Assembly (NCBI GenBank): GCA_934754355.1 | Contig: CAKVID010000003.1 | Span: 62,001-126,000 of the forward strand | Source of the DNA: an uncultured Clostridia bacterium | Lineage (GTDB): Bacteria > Bacillota > Clostridia > Christensenellales > UBA1242 | Direction: 5' to 3' | Length of the DNA: 64,000 nt | Part shown: in pieces, positions 37,137 through 46,515 of the stretch | How the letters are laid out: every line of letters begins with the position of its first letter | How positions within the stretch are numbered: the first letter of the stretch is position 1 | The notes under the pieces: model-generated | The model's input: the letters and a program-made list of their open reading frames with translations, nothing else | Told to the model about the DNA's origin: nothing | Database searches by the model: none | Translations under genes and position numbers: made by a program

Positions 37137-38834
37137 ATGAAAAAGAAAGGAAACAAAAGCATAATTGGTGTTTTGCAATTTGCATTCAAGATTATGACAC
37201 CCCGAGAGAAAGCGTACTTTGTATTTCTAGCAGTGCTTTATGCATTCTCGGGTGTTCTTACACTAATTCCAGCACAAGTTTTGTCTATACTTGTCTCACT
37301 CATTGGTGGAGAACGGGCAGTATTCTTTGGCATAGTAATTCCAAGTGATATCGATCTAGTAGCACTTATAATTATATGTGCAGTCGTTGTATTCTTAATA
37401 GACGCACTTATAACTTCACTACACTTCTTCAAAAATAAATTCTCACTTAAATTATATATGCGAGTTAAACAAGAAGCATTTTCTTGGGCAACAACTCCCC
37501 GCAAAGATTTAAACCTTGGCATGACAATCGGAGACGCTACTTATAGAATAAACGATAGTATTGCCGATTTTGATTGGTGTATTAATTGTTTGTATGATAC
37601 TATTCTTCCTTGCATTTTCTCTAGTATTGTATCTGCTGTATATATTTGTTTAATAGAAATATACGCAGTGCCAGTGTTAATTGTAGGATTACTACTTACT
37701 ACTTGTGTATTCTTAGTTAGACAGAAAGTAGAAACCCCTGTAACCAAAAGCATGGAAAAATGCAATTCTAGAGTAACAAATTTCTTAGTTAATACTCTTC
37801 ACAATCTAACACTTATTAATATATTCAAATCTCAAGAGTTAGAAAGTAGGAATTTGGAAGAGAAAGTCAACGACTATCAGAAAATTAGTAAGAAGAGATT
37901 TAGAATTTGGCAAATGTACTGGATAGTAATGGCACTTATTGATGTATTGGCTACATACATAATAATCTTAATTTGTTCTAGTAGAGTTGCATCTGGGCTT
38001 GTGAGTGCTAGTACAATCGTACTTGTTATTAGTTATGTATCCAAAGTATTCAGCCCAATTCAAGACTTTGGCTGGTTTATTAATACATCTACTCAATTAA
38101 TGACCAAGATAGATAGACTAGAAGAATTAAGACCAACAGACAAGACCGCTATGGATACTACCAAAGATATTTATGATAAACCTATTGAAAAAATAACTAT
38201 GAAGAATGTAACTGTATCTAATGGTGAAGATACGGTTATCGAGAATATTAATTATACAATTGAGAAAGGTCAACTTACAGTTATAACTGGCGAGAGTGGT
38301 GGAGGCAAGACAACATCACTTAGAGCCTTGACAGGTATCGCCGAGAGAATATCTGGAGATATAATTATTAATGATGAATATTATGTTAATAGTATGTATT
38401 CATTCATAGATAGAATGTCTATTGTAATGCAATCTCCATATATCCTTAATAGAAATGTTAGAGACAATGTATATTATCCCGATGTAGAGCCTACCGAAAG
38501 TACTAGAGAAGTAATAGAAAATCTACATATGGGCAAGATTATTGGCAAGAGATTTAATGAAGACTGTGAAGAAGACTTAGAACAGAAATTAAGTGGTGGC
38601 GAGAAAAAAAGAATATGTATTCTTCGTGGACTTATCCAAGACAAAGAAGTATACATATTCGATGAACCAACTAATGAATTAGACGCACAGAATACAAGAG
38701 CCGTTCTAAATGAAATTAATAAACTAAAAAAGAAAGCAATTGTAATGGTGGTTACTCACGATAAGCGTATGATAGACAAAGCCGACCAAGTGGTATATAT
38801 CAATAATGCAGTACGCAGAGAAAATAATATTTAA
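37137..38834 (+). CDS. ABC transporter, fused membrane and ATPase domains, leader-peptide controlled
   Basis: 565 aa. A membrane domain with about six helices (residues 20-315) is followed by an ATPase domain: Walker A ITGESGGGKTTSLRAL, signature KLSGGEKKRICILRG and Walker B VYIFDEPTNELD with the catalytic Glu. It can form a homodimer. GAGGTAAATTT precedes the ATG. Its only apparent promoter is at 36846, so expression depends on the attenuator. The regulation suggests a role in resistance to, or export of, a ribosome-targeting compound (inference). Its stop codon overlaps that of the convergent Mrr-type gene. Confidence 0.88.
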   Translation: MKKKGNKSIIGVLQFAFKIMTPREKAYFVFLAVLYAFSGVLTLIPAQVLSILVSLIGGERAVFFGIVIPSDIDLVALIIICAVVVFLIDALITSLHFFKNKFSLKLYMRVKQEAFSWATTPRKDLNLGMTIGDATYRINDSIADFDWCINCLYDTILPCIFSSIVSAVYICLIEIYAVPVLIVGLLLTTCVFLVRQKVETPVTKSMEKCNSRVTNFLVNTLHNLTLINIFKSQELESRNLEEKVNDYQKISKKRFRIWQMYWIVMALIDVLATYIIILICSSRVASGLVSASTIVLVISYVSKVFSPIQDFGWFINTSTQLMTKIDRLEELRPTDKTAMDTTKDIYDKPIEKITMKNVTVSNGEDTVIENINYTIEKGQLTVITGESGGGKTTSLRALTGIAERISGDIIINDEYYVNSMYSFIDRMSIVMQSPYILNRNVRDNVYYPDVEPTESTREVIENLHMGKIIGKRFNEDCEEDLEQKLSGGEKKRICILRGLIQDKEVYIFDEPTNELDAQNTRAVLNEINKLKKKAIVMVVTHDKRMIDKADQVVYINNAVRRENNI

Positions 38835-39361
38835 TTCTCACAATTGAAATAATTATATAGTAAATATTTCTGATGACTAGAATTAGTAGAGAGTAATGCA
38901 TTTAAGTCATTACGGTCTATAAGTGTTACATTGCTAGTCTGAGATAGGTTTTTGGCAGACTTAGTAAAGTACGAATTAGTAATAACAATCCCTTTGTCTG
39001 CTAGATAATAAGTTTTGGCAGTGGCTATTTCTTGAATTGCCGAATTGCCAACTGAATGATTGTAGTACAATTTGCATTGTACTACAATTTTTTTGCCCTT
39101 GTAGTCTATTATCAAATCCGCACCATAATCTCTGCTTTTCTTGGTCCTGCTTACTTTAAGTCCAAGTGAAGAGAAGAATACATATAAGAATTCTTCTAGC
39201 CCATGCCCATCTAGACAATCTAATTTGTCTATACTAATATTTCTCAAATATTTCTGGTATTTTGCCTTCTCTACGCACTTAATTGCTAATTTGAATACAA
39301 GAAAAATGAGTGTAATTGGCAAAAATACCATACACAATATAAATTTATATTTCTTTCCCAT
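38831..39361 (-). CDS. Membrane-anchored Mrr-type restriction endonuclease-like protein
   Basis: 176 aa from ATG 39361 (GGGGA 7 nt upstream; a frame from 39406 is longer but lacks a site). One N-terminal transmembrane helix (KFILCMVFLPITLIFLVFKL) is followed by an Mrr_cat domain of the PD-(D/E)xK fold: HGLEEFLYVFFSSLGL, DYGADLIIDYKGKKIVVQCK with the Asp and QxK catalytic pair, and a GIVITNSYFTKSA block. Such domains cut modified or foreign DNA, but single-helix forms are common and their role is unclear. It stands alone, convergent with the ABC gene. Confidence 0.8.
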   Translation of the reverse strand: MGKKYKFILCMVFLPITLIFLVFKLAIKCVEKAKYQKYLRNISIDKLDCLDGHGLEEFLYVFFSSLGLKVSRTKKSRDYGADLIIDYKGKKIVVQCKLYYNHSVGNSAIQEIATAKTYYLADKGIVITNSYFTKSAKNLSQTSNVTLIDRNDLNALLSTNSSHQKYLLYNYFNCEN

Positions 39362-39406
39362 AATATTTCCCCATAATATTATCCCCGATAGATTTCTTTG
39401 TTCCAC

Positions 39407-39688
39407 CTAAATCTTCTTAACTTTAATTTATCAAAAAAAAAGACAATTGTCGAGTGATTTGTTCGCTTTGTACAAATTTTGCAATTGCCAGATAATATTT
39501 ATAATTTTTCATGCCTAATTACTAGTGGGGGATACACTCCAATTTTACATTAATATTCTACCAAAAGTCAAAAATGAAGTCAAATTTAAGAAAGCCAAAA
39601 TTTTACATAATCAAATTTATTTTTTTTGATTGACCGCACCTACATTTTTTAGATACCATTAACTTAGATTTTTTTATTTGGAGGAATT
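39407..39688. other. Spacer upstream of pyrG
   Basis: 282 bp without a gene. GATTGACCGCACC near 39629 resembles an end of the MITE-like family. I see no classical pyrG attenuator. Confidence 0.35.
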
Positions 39689-41296
39689 ATGAGTAAATAT
39701 ATATTTGTAACAGGTGGTGTTGTATCTAGTCTTGGCAAAGGAATTACAGCCGCTAGTTTGGGAAGATTACTAAAAAGTAGAGGAATTAGAGTAACTGTTC
39801 AGAAATTAGACCCATATATTAATGTTGACCCGGGAACTATGAACCCAGCACAACATGGCGAAGTGTATGTAACTCGTGATGGTTGCGAGACTGACTTGGA
39901 TATTGGTCACTACGAAAGATTTTTGGATATGGAATTTGACCACAATTGTAATTACACTAGTGGCAAGATTTATTCTAGCATTATTGCCAAAGAGAGGCGT
40001 GGCGAATATTTGGGAGCAACAATACAAGTAGTTCCTCATGTTACAACCGAGATAAAAAACGCTATGAAATCGGTTGCAAGCGAAGATATTGATGTAGTAA
40101 TAATTGAAATTGGTGGCACTGTTGGAGATATAGAGGGACTTGCATTCCTAGAGGCTATTAGACAATTTGAGAGAGAACTTAAATACGGTAATTTCTTGCA
40201 TATCCACTGCACACTTGTGCCTTACTTGGAGAGTGCAGGCGAAGTGAAAACCAAACCTACTCAACATAGTGTGAAAGAACTAACATCACTTGGACTTAAT
40301 CCAGATATTATAGTTTGTAGAACGGGCAAAAATGTAGAATTATCCGACCATAATAAACGCAAAATCGCAATGTTCTGCAATCTAGATAGTCCAGAATGTG
40401 TAATACATAATTCAGATTGTAAATCTATCTACGAAGTGCCTCTTCTACTACATAGAGAAGGTCTAGATACTCTTGTTTGTGATAAACTTGGACTAATAGC
40501 GGGCAATCTAGATATCAAAGAATGGGAAGATATGGTTGACAATTCTACAATTGAAATGCCTACTACTCATATTGCAATTGTTGGCAAATATACCGAAGTT
40601 CCAGACTCATATATATCTGTAACTGAGGCTATTAAACACGCTAGTTGGAGTTTGCATTACAAACCAATTATAGATATCGTTAGTAGCGAAGAGATAGAAG
40701 AGAAAGGTGCAGAAGAAGTACTAAGAGGATACGATGGAGTAGTTGTGCCAGGTGGTTTTGGCTCTAGAGGAATAGAAGGCAAGATAATGACTGCTAAATA
40801 TTGTAGAGAGCACAAAGTTCCTTATCTTGGCTTGTGCTTGGGAATGCAGATAGCAGTAATAGAATTTGCAAGAGATGTAATGGGTTATATAGATGCAAAT
40901 AGCACTGAATTTAATATAGACACCACACACCCAGTAATTCATTTAATGGAAGAACAGAAAGGAATAGTAGACAAAGGGGCAACAATGAGACTTGGCAATT
41001 ATAATTGTCACTTGCAACCAAATACCAAAGCACTATCAATGTATGGCAAAGAAGATATTGTAGAGAGGCACCGCCATAGATATGAATTTAATAACGAATA
41101 TAGGGATATATTTGAGAGTAATGGACTAACAATTAGCGGAGTAAATTTGGAGCGAGACCTAGTAGAAGTAGTAGAGTATAAAGACCACCAATACTTCATA
41201 GCATCACAATTCCACCCAGAATTCTTATCCCGTCTAAATAGACCACACCCACTTTTTGTAGGCTTACTTCGTGCCTCAACCACAAATACCCACTAA
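39689..41296 (+). CDS. pyrG: CTP synthase (glutamine-hydrolysing)
   Basis: 535 aa, full length. Makes CTP from UTP, ATP and glutamine. The synthetase domain starts with YIFVTGGVVSSLGKGI. The C-terminal class I amidotransferase domain has the nucleophile in GLCLGMQ and the His-Glu pair in SQFHPEF. GGAGG lies 5 nt before the ATG. Product CTP is also the cofactor of ParB, encoded in this window, but no genetic link is implied. Confidence 0.98.
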   Translation: MSKYIFVTGGVVSSLGKGITAASLGRLLKSRGIRVTVQKLDPYINVDPGTMNPAQHGEVYVTRDGCETDLDIGHYERFLDMEFDHNCNYTSGKIYSSIIAKERRGEYLGATIQVVPHVTTEIKNAMKSVASEDIDVVIIEIGGTVGDIEGLAFLEAIRQFERELKYGNFLHIHCTLVPYLESAGEVKTKPTQHSVKELTSLGLNPDIIVCRTGKNVELSDHNKRKIAMFCNLDSPECVIHNSDCKSIYEVPLLLHREGLDTLVCDKLGLIAGNLDIKEWEDMVDNSTIEMPTTHIAIVGKYTEVPDSYISVTEAIKHASWSLHYKPIIDIVSSEEIEEKGAEEVLRGYDGVVVPGGFGSRGIEGKIMTAKYCREHKVPYLGLCLGMQIAVIEFARDVMGYIDANSTEFNIDTTHPVIHLMEEQKGIVDKGATMRLGNYNCHLQPNTKALSMYGKEDIVERHRHRYEFNNEYRDIFESNGLTISGVNLERDLVEVVEYKDHQYFIASQFHPEFLSRLNRPHPLFVGLLRASTTNTH

Positions 41297-41335
41297 ACCC
41301 TAAAAAATTATAACACTATTAAAATCACTCAGCCA

Positions 41336-41405
41336 TTGAGTACTCAACCGCCCGTAGTAAATAATATAGTTCTGCTTTTGTTCTTAACCGCACGGAGCAA
41401 ATAAC
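41336..41405. repeat. MITE-family end fragments
   Basis: TTGAGTACTCAACCGCCCGT then AGTAAATAATATAGTTCT (41336-41374), followed by TTCTTAACCGCACGGAGCAA (41381-41400). Both match the right end of the 29260-29686 element, including the flank ATATAGTTCT. Confidence 0.65.
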
Positions 41406-41530
41406 AATGTTTTATTCGTTGTTATTTTGGGAAAATGCAAATAATTCAATAGACAAAAAGATTTTTATCAAATAAAATATATATGCAAAGGCATTTTCTT
41501 TTGCAATATATTTTTTTTGAAGAGTTAAAT

Positions 41531-42178
41531 ATGAAGAAATTTTGTGTTACAATAATGCTTCTCATTGTAATGTGTCTGCCGTTGTTTGCTTGTTCTAATA
41601 GTGTTACTCATCATACAAGTGTAGATGAGGGCGATGTTGCCTTGCTTACAATTTTTACTTTTGATGGCAAAGGCGAGGGTAAATATGGCCTTAAAAATCT
41701 TGGGCACTCTTTCTTGAGTGTAGAGAATATTAGCGAAGATACTATCAAGGTTGGCAAGGTTGAAGTGCCAGCGGGAGATAGTATATCAATTGGCACTTGG
41801 TCAATCAAAGCACACTTTGGTGTATGGTACAATGTAGAGAGTGTATATATATCTACTTGCAATAAATACGATGGCAGAATTTCTATAACTGCTGGTATTA
41901 ATATTCAAGATTTAGATACAATTAACGATTTTATTTTGTCTCACGATTACTGGACACCTACAAATAATTGTAGTAATTTTGCACTTAATCTATGGAATTC
42001 TGTGGCTGGAGACGATGAAGAATTAATAAGACCATTTATTTATTCTCCTAGTAAAATATCCAAAGAATTAGTTAATTTTGAGGGCTATGAGATTAATAAA
42101 GTAATTAATACTAGTATAGACAAGATGTTTTATTTTGACGATAACGATACTGCTAAATATTATTCTTTGGAGGTGTAA
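41531..42178 (+). CDS. Lipoprotein with a permuted papain-like (NlpC/P60 superfamily) fold
   Basis: 215 aa from ATG 41531 (MKKFCVTIML), not the upstream frame. The lipobox is LFACS with the Cys at residue 20. In the mature part a His in NLGHSFLSVEN comes before a Cys in TPTNNCSNFALNLWNS. That is the order of the circularly permuted NlpC/P60 branch (YaeF/YiiX, DUF4105-like), in which Cys and His form the catalytic pair. It may act on cell-wall peptides or acyl groups at the outer face of the membrane. The next gene starts 2 nt after its stop, so they are co-translated. Confidence 0.65.
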   Translation: MKKFCVTIMLLIVMCLPLFACSNSVTHHTSVDEGDVALLTIFTFDGKGEGKYGLKNLGHSFLSVENISEDTIKVGKVEVPAGDSISIGTWSIKAHFGVWYNVESVYISTCNKYDGRISITAGINIQDLDTINDFILSHDYWTPTNNCSNFALNLWNSVAGDDEELIRPFIYSPSKISKELVNFEGYEINKVINTSIDKMFYFDDNDTAKYYSLEV

Positions 42179-42180
42179 GT

Positions 42181-42435
42181 ATGAAATTAAAGAAAACTCT
42201 AAAGATAATATTAATAGTACTTCTAATTTTAATAGACGCATATTTGCTGTATGGCACAATCGGTTATTACATTTTGGGAGTTAAGTCTCCTAAGATTGTT
42301 GGGGTAGAAAATACAACTTTTATGGGTATGTATATGATGTCTTTCACATATGGCGGGATATTCTTGGTGCTTACTTTTGTAATAATTCTGCTATCTTACA
42401 AATTCTTCCACAAAAAGAAATCTAAGAAAGATTAA
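42181..42435 (+). CDS. Small two-helix membrane protein
   Basis: 84 aa with two hydrophobic segments (about residues 7-30 and 45-72) and a highly basic C-terminus (KFFHKKKSKKD). No family recognised. TTGGAGG lies about 8 nt before the ATG, overlapping the end of the previous gene. The tight coupling suggests it works with the permuted papain-fold lipoprotein. Confidence 0.65.
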   Translation: MKLKKTLKIILIVLLILIDAYLLYGTIGYYILGVKSPKIVGVENTTFMGMYMMSFTYGGIFLVLTFVIILLSYKFFHKKKSKKD

Positions 42436-42446
42436 CATCAAAATAA

Positions 42447-42475
42447 TTGTCAATAAATTGAAAGTATGGTAATAT
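42447..42475 (+). promoter_or_regulatory. Promoter of the M20 peptidase gene
   Basis: TTGTCA (42447-42452), 17-bp spacer, TAATAT (42470-42475). Confidence 0.6.
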
Positions 42476-42507
42476 ATAGTAGATTTAATATAAATAATAG
42501 GTGAATT

Positions 42508-43584
42508 ATGGATAAATATAGTATTTTAAGAGATTTAATTCAATTCAATACAGTATTCGATGCACAGAACAAATCTATCATGGAGTATTGCGATAGTTAT
42601 CTTACTAAGTTGGGTTTCAAGACCAATTATGTAATAGATGACGATACTCACAAATTATGCTTGGTAGCAGTAGCAGGTCAAGAGGCTGAACTTGGTTTCG
42701 TTTGTCATACAGATACAGTTCCACTTGGCAATAGTTGGAAAGATTACGATGCTATGGACTTGAATATTGACGGAGATAAATTAGTAGGCTTGGGTATTAG
42801 CGATATGAAGGGTGGTATGGCTGCCGTTCTTGCCGCTGTTGGCAATTTCGATTGGAAATTACCTAAGAAAGGTTTGAAATTATACTTTACTTTTGACGAA
42901 GAGAATAACTTTACAGGTATTAAGTCTATCGTTGCCAAAGAGAAGAATATTCCTCAGAATATAATTATACCTACTCCTACATCTTTGTATCCAGTTGTAG
43001 CAACCAAAGGACTTCTTAAACTTTGTGTAATGATATCTGGCAAAGAGGCACATAGTAGCAATCCAACCAAGGGTAATAATGCTATCGAGAAATGTGTATC
43101 ATTCTTGGGCGAAGTATACGGATTTAATAATAGAATGAAAGACGAGAAGAATAACGCTTTTGAATTGCCTTATACAACATTCAACTTAGGCAAAATTCAA
43201 GGCGGTGTTGCACTAAATAGAGTACCGGGCGAGTGTAGTGCCTACCTAGAGTATAGAACAATTAGAGCCGACCACAATCGTCAAATTATAGAAAAAATCA
43301 AAGAACTAGCCGAAAAATATAACGGCTTTGTAACAATTATAGACGATGTAGCACCTATGTCTACATTTGCCGAGAACTTTATATCTAGACTAGAAGAATT
43401 GACAGGCAATAAGCGTTCGTCAGTAGCCGTAGTATCTGATGGTAACTATCTAACTGACCAAAGCGTAGTATTACTAGGACCTGGTCCAATTACATCTGGC
43501 GAGAAGAACGAATTTATAAGCAAATTCAGTTACGAAACATTAATTGAAATGTACACTAAATTACTTAAAGAGAGTTGCTTCTAA
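42508..43584 (+). CDS. M20 family zinc metallopeptidase / deacylase (ArgE/DapE type)
   Basis: 358 aa. Zinc and catalytic motifs are visible: VCHTDTVPLG with His and Asp, LGISDMKGGMAAVLAA with the bridging Asp, and FTFDEENNFTG with the catalytic Glu pair. The dimerisation lid contains KEAHSSNPTKGNNAIEK. This family removes acyl groups from amino acids or cleaves dipeptides; sequence does not settle ArgE, DapE or PepV-like use. AATAGGTG precedes the ATG. It has its own promoter and terminator. Confidence 0.88.
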   Translation: MDKYSILRDLIQFNTVFDAQNKSIMEYCDSYLTKLGFKTNYVIDDDTHKLCLVAVAGQEAELGFVCHTDTVPLGNSWKDYDAMDLNIDGDKLVGLGISDMKGGMAAVLAAVGNFDWKLPKKGLKLYFTFDEENNFTGIKSIVAKEKNIPQNIIIPTPTSLYPVVATKGLLKLCVMISGKEAHSSNPTKGNNAIEKCVSFLGEVYGFNNRMKDEKNNAFELPYTTFNLGKIQGGVALNRVPGECSAYLEYRTIRADHNRQIIEKIKELAEKYNGFVTIIDDVAPMSTFAENFISRLEELTGNKRSSVAVVSDGNYLTDQSVVLLGPGPITSGEKNEFISKFSYETLIEMYTKLLKESCF

Positions 43585-43630
43585 TCGACAATAAACTTTA
43601 AGAAATAGCGTTAATTAATAATATTAATAA

Positions 43631-43662
43631 AAAAGAAACTTGATATCAAGTTTCTTTTTTTT
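43631..43662 (+). terminator. Terminator of the M20 peptidase gene
   Basis: AAAAGAAACTTGAT paired with ATCAAGTTTCTTTT, followed by more T residues. Confidence 0.88.
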
Positions 43663-43744
43663 GTCTCTAATCCCCAATAAAAGTATTTATCTAATAAAGT
43701 ATGAGAGTGAGCAGTTAATATAGTCTATTCTTCTAGCGGGTGAG

Positions 43745-44182
43745 TTACCTGTTGCCTATTAGAAAGTCGATAGATACACCAAAAAATTTGGCAATGGCTA
43801 TAATATTATTAGTCTTTGGCATTTTGCCATGCTTCCAGTGATAATATGTGTACTCGTCTAATTCCAATTCTTTCATTGTATGTGCTATAGATAATTTATT
43901 CTCTTTGATTAGTCCATCTATATTATGTATAAAATTATCTAGTGCTGTATTACAATCCAATGTGTACTCACTTCTAGTATTATCGCTTAACCCAAATAGA
44001 TAATCTAGCGAACAATCGAAAATACCACACATTTTAATTGCTGTTCGAATATTTGGCAAGTAACCATAATTGAAATATCCATTGACAGCAGTAGACGATA
44101 TCCCTAGCAATTTGGATAGTTGCAAATTATTCAAATTGTAGGCAAACATAAATTCTTTTAGACTATCTACAAATTCATTCAT
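43745..44182 (-). CDS. XRE-family regulator with two tandem HTH domains (copy 1)
   Basis: 145 aa made of two XRE/Cro-type helix-turn-helix domains. Domain 1 is about residues 5-62 (NLQLSKLLGISSTAVNGYF), domain 2 about 75-145 (SIAHTMKELELDEYTYYHW), each ending in a similar FxxSxDFLxG motif (FDCSLDYLFGLSD, FGVSIDFLIGN). AAAGGAT lies upstream of the ATG. It is divergent from the 129-aa gene at 44345 with 162 bp between, the same arrangement as the paralogous pair at 52340-53335. It probably represses that partner and itself. Confidence 0.85.
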   Translation of the reverse strand: MNEFVDSLKEFMFAYNLNNLQLSKLLGISSTAVNGYFNYGYLPNIRTAIKMCGIFDCSLDYLFGLSDNTRSEYTLDCNTALDNFIHNIDGLIKENKLSIAHTMKELELDEYTYYHWKHGKMPKTNNIIAIAKFFGVSIDFLIGNR

Positions 44183-44292
44183 TTTTTTTCAATCCTTTTT
44201 TTCATAATACATAGTTCGACAATTTGTATCATTTATCGTCAAAATAACCCACACTTACTTCTAATTTATAACCAAAAATAGTATAAAAATGT

Positions 44293-44321
44293 TTGTTTAG
44301 AAGTTTCTTCGGGTGTATAAT
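44293..44321 (+). promoter_or_regulatory. Promoter of partner gene copy 1, with palindrome in the spacer
   Basis: TTGTTT (44293-44298), 17 bp, TATAAT (44316-44321). The perfect palindrome GAAG-TTT-CTTC (44300-44310) fills the spacer and could be an operator for the divergent XRE protein. Confidence 0.55.
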
Positions 44322-44344
44322 ATTATTGTTATGGAGGTATTTTT

Positions 44345-44734
44345 ATGGAAAAACTAACTAAAGACAAATTATCTTTATTGAATGCTGGATTGTATCCTAC
44401 AAGCGAAGCAAAATCTTTCTTCGAGAACGAATTAAATGCCAAGTTGTATGAATTATTGCCAAAAGAAATTATTTTTGCCGAAGCAAATCTATTTGATGAC
44501 ATTAGAACCCAGAACTACTGGTATTGCGTAGAAGCAGTTGGTAATTTACTTTGCGAAAACCCTCAATACAAGAATACTCTAAGTAGATTTTTTGAGGGTG
44601 AGAGTTTGCTAGATATTATCAAACTCGTACTAATTCATTTTGTTTACCATATGTCTAGTAATAGCGAGGAATACAATGGAGTTAATTTTCTTAATATTCC
44701 AGAATGCATATTACACAAACAAATGGTAAAATAA
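44345..44734 (+). CDS. Uncharacterised small protein, XRE-linked partner family (copy 1)
   Basis: 129 aa; no known family recognised. It is clearly paralogous to the 128-aa product at 52340-52726: both have a YP segment followed by a KxF motif near the N-terminus, then IRxxNxW, a VGNxLxxN block, a hydrophobic LDIIKLVLIHFVYHM-type helix, an EY-NxxNF turn and a CI near the end. GGAGG lies 8 nt before the ATG. It is alpha-helical and soluble-looking. Divergence from a tandem-HTH regulator in both copies suggests a regulated two-gene module. Function unknown. Confidence 0.75.
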   Translation: MEKLTKDKLSLLNAGLYPTSEAKSFFENELNAKLYELLPKEIIFAEANLFDDIRTQNYWYCVEAVGNLLCENPQYKNTLSRFFEGESLLDIIKLVLIHFVYHMSSNSEEYNGVNFLNIPECILHKQMVK

Positions 44735-44775
44735 AGGGCAATTACAATTGTAGATAGTTCAGAACACACATATAG

Positions 44776-44812
44776 GCATCACAATTCAAATGTTTTTTGT
44801 GGTGTTTTTTTG
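44776..44812 (+). terminator. Terminator of partner gene copy 1
   Basis: CATCACAA paired with TTGTGGTG (one G-T pair), followed by T7. Confidence 0.6.
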
Positions 44813-44992
44813 GTTTTAGTATCGCAATAATTAATGAATTTATTTGTATTTTGCGAATTATTGTGTTAAAATAATCATAGATATTTTTTAGGTAGTAATA
44901 TTTATTTGATAATTACAATTAATATTTAATAGATATTTTGCCAAAATAAACTGTTGGAAGTTTCTTAGATAAAAAAGAGGATTACACAAAAA

Positions 44993-46513
44993 GTGAATAG
45001 TTTTGCTAAATTTTTTAGTTCAACATTTTTCAAATTATTTGGATTATTGCTTATTAATCTTGCAATAATTTTTTGTTGCTTGTGGTTTAATTTCTTGTGG
45101 ATATATTTCACTGTGTGTGTCGTGTTTGCATTCTTCTCTATATTTTTCTTATCCAATCGTCACGAGAAGGATAGTTACAAAGTAACAGTATTTTTAACTT
45201 GCTTTATAATGCCACTATATGCTGTTGGTTATGCTATAGCCCTTAAAGATAAGAAAGGCAGTAATAAAATTAAGAAAGAATGGTCGGATATAATCTATCG
45301 TAATAGGAAAAGTGTATTCCAAAGCAACGAAACCATGTCTAATTTGAAGGCTATCAATGTTCAAGCATACAAGACTTGTAATTACATAGTAGATACTGTT
45401 GGTATGCCATGTTTTCAGAATGCTAGTATCAAATACTATAGTTTTGGCGAGGCTTACTTCAAAGACTTGATAGACGAGATGAATAAAGCAGAGAGATATA
45501 TCTTGCTTGAGTGCTATAAGATTATTCCTGGCAAATTGTGGACACAAATTTTTGATACCCTTAGACTTAAAGCAAGAGAGGGCATAAGCGTAAGACTTGT
45601 GTACGATGAAGCCGTTTGTACCAAATTCATATCCAATGAAGATTTCGAGAAAATGAAAAATCACGGCATCGAGACAGTTCCATTTAATAAAGTTAAAGCA
45701 TTTAATAGTTTTGTTAATTGTAGAAATTACAAAAGAATAACTGTAATTGATGGCAAGGTTAGTTTCTTTGGTGGATTTAATATTGCCGATGAATATATAG
45801 ATAGTGCAGATAATCTAAATGCTACCAAAGATTGTGGTGTTAGAATTATGGGTGAAGCAGTGAAGAATATGATAGTTATGTTCTTCGAGGACTACCAATT
45901 TGCAACTAAGAAAGTAATTAATTTGCAAGAATACTTCGCAGATAATACACCTAATAAGACTAACGATTGGGTACTACCATATAGCACCAATCCAGTATCA
46001 CTAGACCATACCAACAAAAATACTCTTCTTAGCCTTATTAATAATGCCAAAGAGAGTATCTCAATTGTAACTACATATATAGTATTAGATGACGAATTGA
46101 AGAATGCCTTGATAGTCAGCGCCAAATCGGGAGTAAAAGTACGACTAATATTCGCTGGCGAGAAGAGTAAAGAAGGCAAACAAGCCAAAATTTTGGCAAG
46201 AGCATACTTCTATGATTTAATCAAAGAAGGAGTAGAAGTATATGAGTATAGAGCGGGCAAGATGTCCACTAAACTTATAATGATAGATAATAATTCAGCA
46301 CTAATTAGTACTAATAATCTAGATAGTATCAATACTTATAAACACTTTAATGCAGGTGTGTATGTGTATGGCGATAGCGTAATACTTATGTATAACGATA
46401 TAAGAGAGATAGTAAACGCTAGTTCATTAATTACAATCAAAGATTTGCAGAAGAGAAAATTAGGCGAGAAAATAAGTGCAACATGGAATAAATTTATAGC
46501 ACTATTTAGATAA
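44993..46513 (+). CDS. Cardiolipin synthase-family protein lacking both HKD histidines (probable pseudoenzyme)
   Basis: 506 aa from GTG 44993 (AGAGG 12 nt upstream). Two N-terminal hydrophobic segments and two phospholipase D domains give the usual Cls layout. The catalytic HxKxxxxD motifs are broken. The first reads Y246-K-R-I-T-V-I-D253 (His to Tyr, Lys to Arg). The second reads S425-T-K427-L-I-M-I-D432 (His to Ser). The surrounding GGFNIADEY and STNNLDS blocks are kept, so this is not random decay. It is unlikely to transfer phosphatidyl groups; it may regulate or scaffold a true Cls elsewhere. Its own terminator follows. Confidence 0.85.
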   Translation: MNSFAKFFSSTFFKLFGLLLINLAIIFCCLWFNFLWIYFTVCVVFAFFSIFFLSNRHEKDSYKVTVFLTCFIMPLYAVGYAIALKDKKGSNKIKKEWSDIIYRNRKSVFQSNETMSNLKAINVQAYKTCNYIVDTVGMPCFQNASIKYYSFGEAYFKDLIDEMNKAERYILLECYKIIPGKLWTQIFDTLRLKAREGISVRLVYDEAVCTKFISNEDFEKMKNHGIETVPFNKVKAFNSFVNCRNYKRITVIDGKVSFFGGFNIADEYIDSADNLNATKDCGVRIMGEAVKNMIVMFFEDYQFATKKVINLQEYFADNTPNKTNDWVLPYSTNPVSLDHTNKNTLLSLINNAKESISIVTTYIVLDDELKNALIVSAKSGVKVRLIFAGEKSKEGKQAKILARAYFYDLIKEGVEVYEYRAGKMSTKLIMIDNNSALISTNNLDSINTYKHFNAGVYVYGDSVILMYNDIREIVNASSLITIKDLQKRKLGEKISATWNKFIALFR

Positions 46514-46515
46514 TA

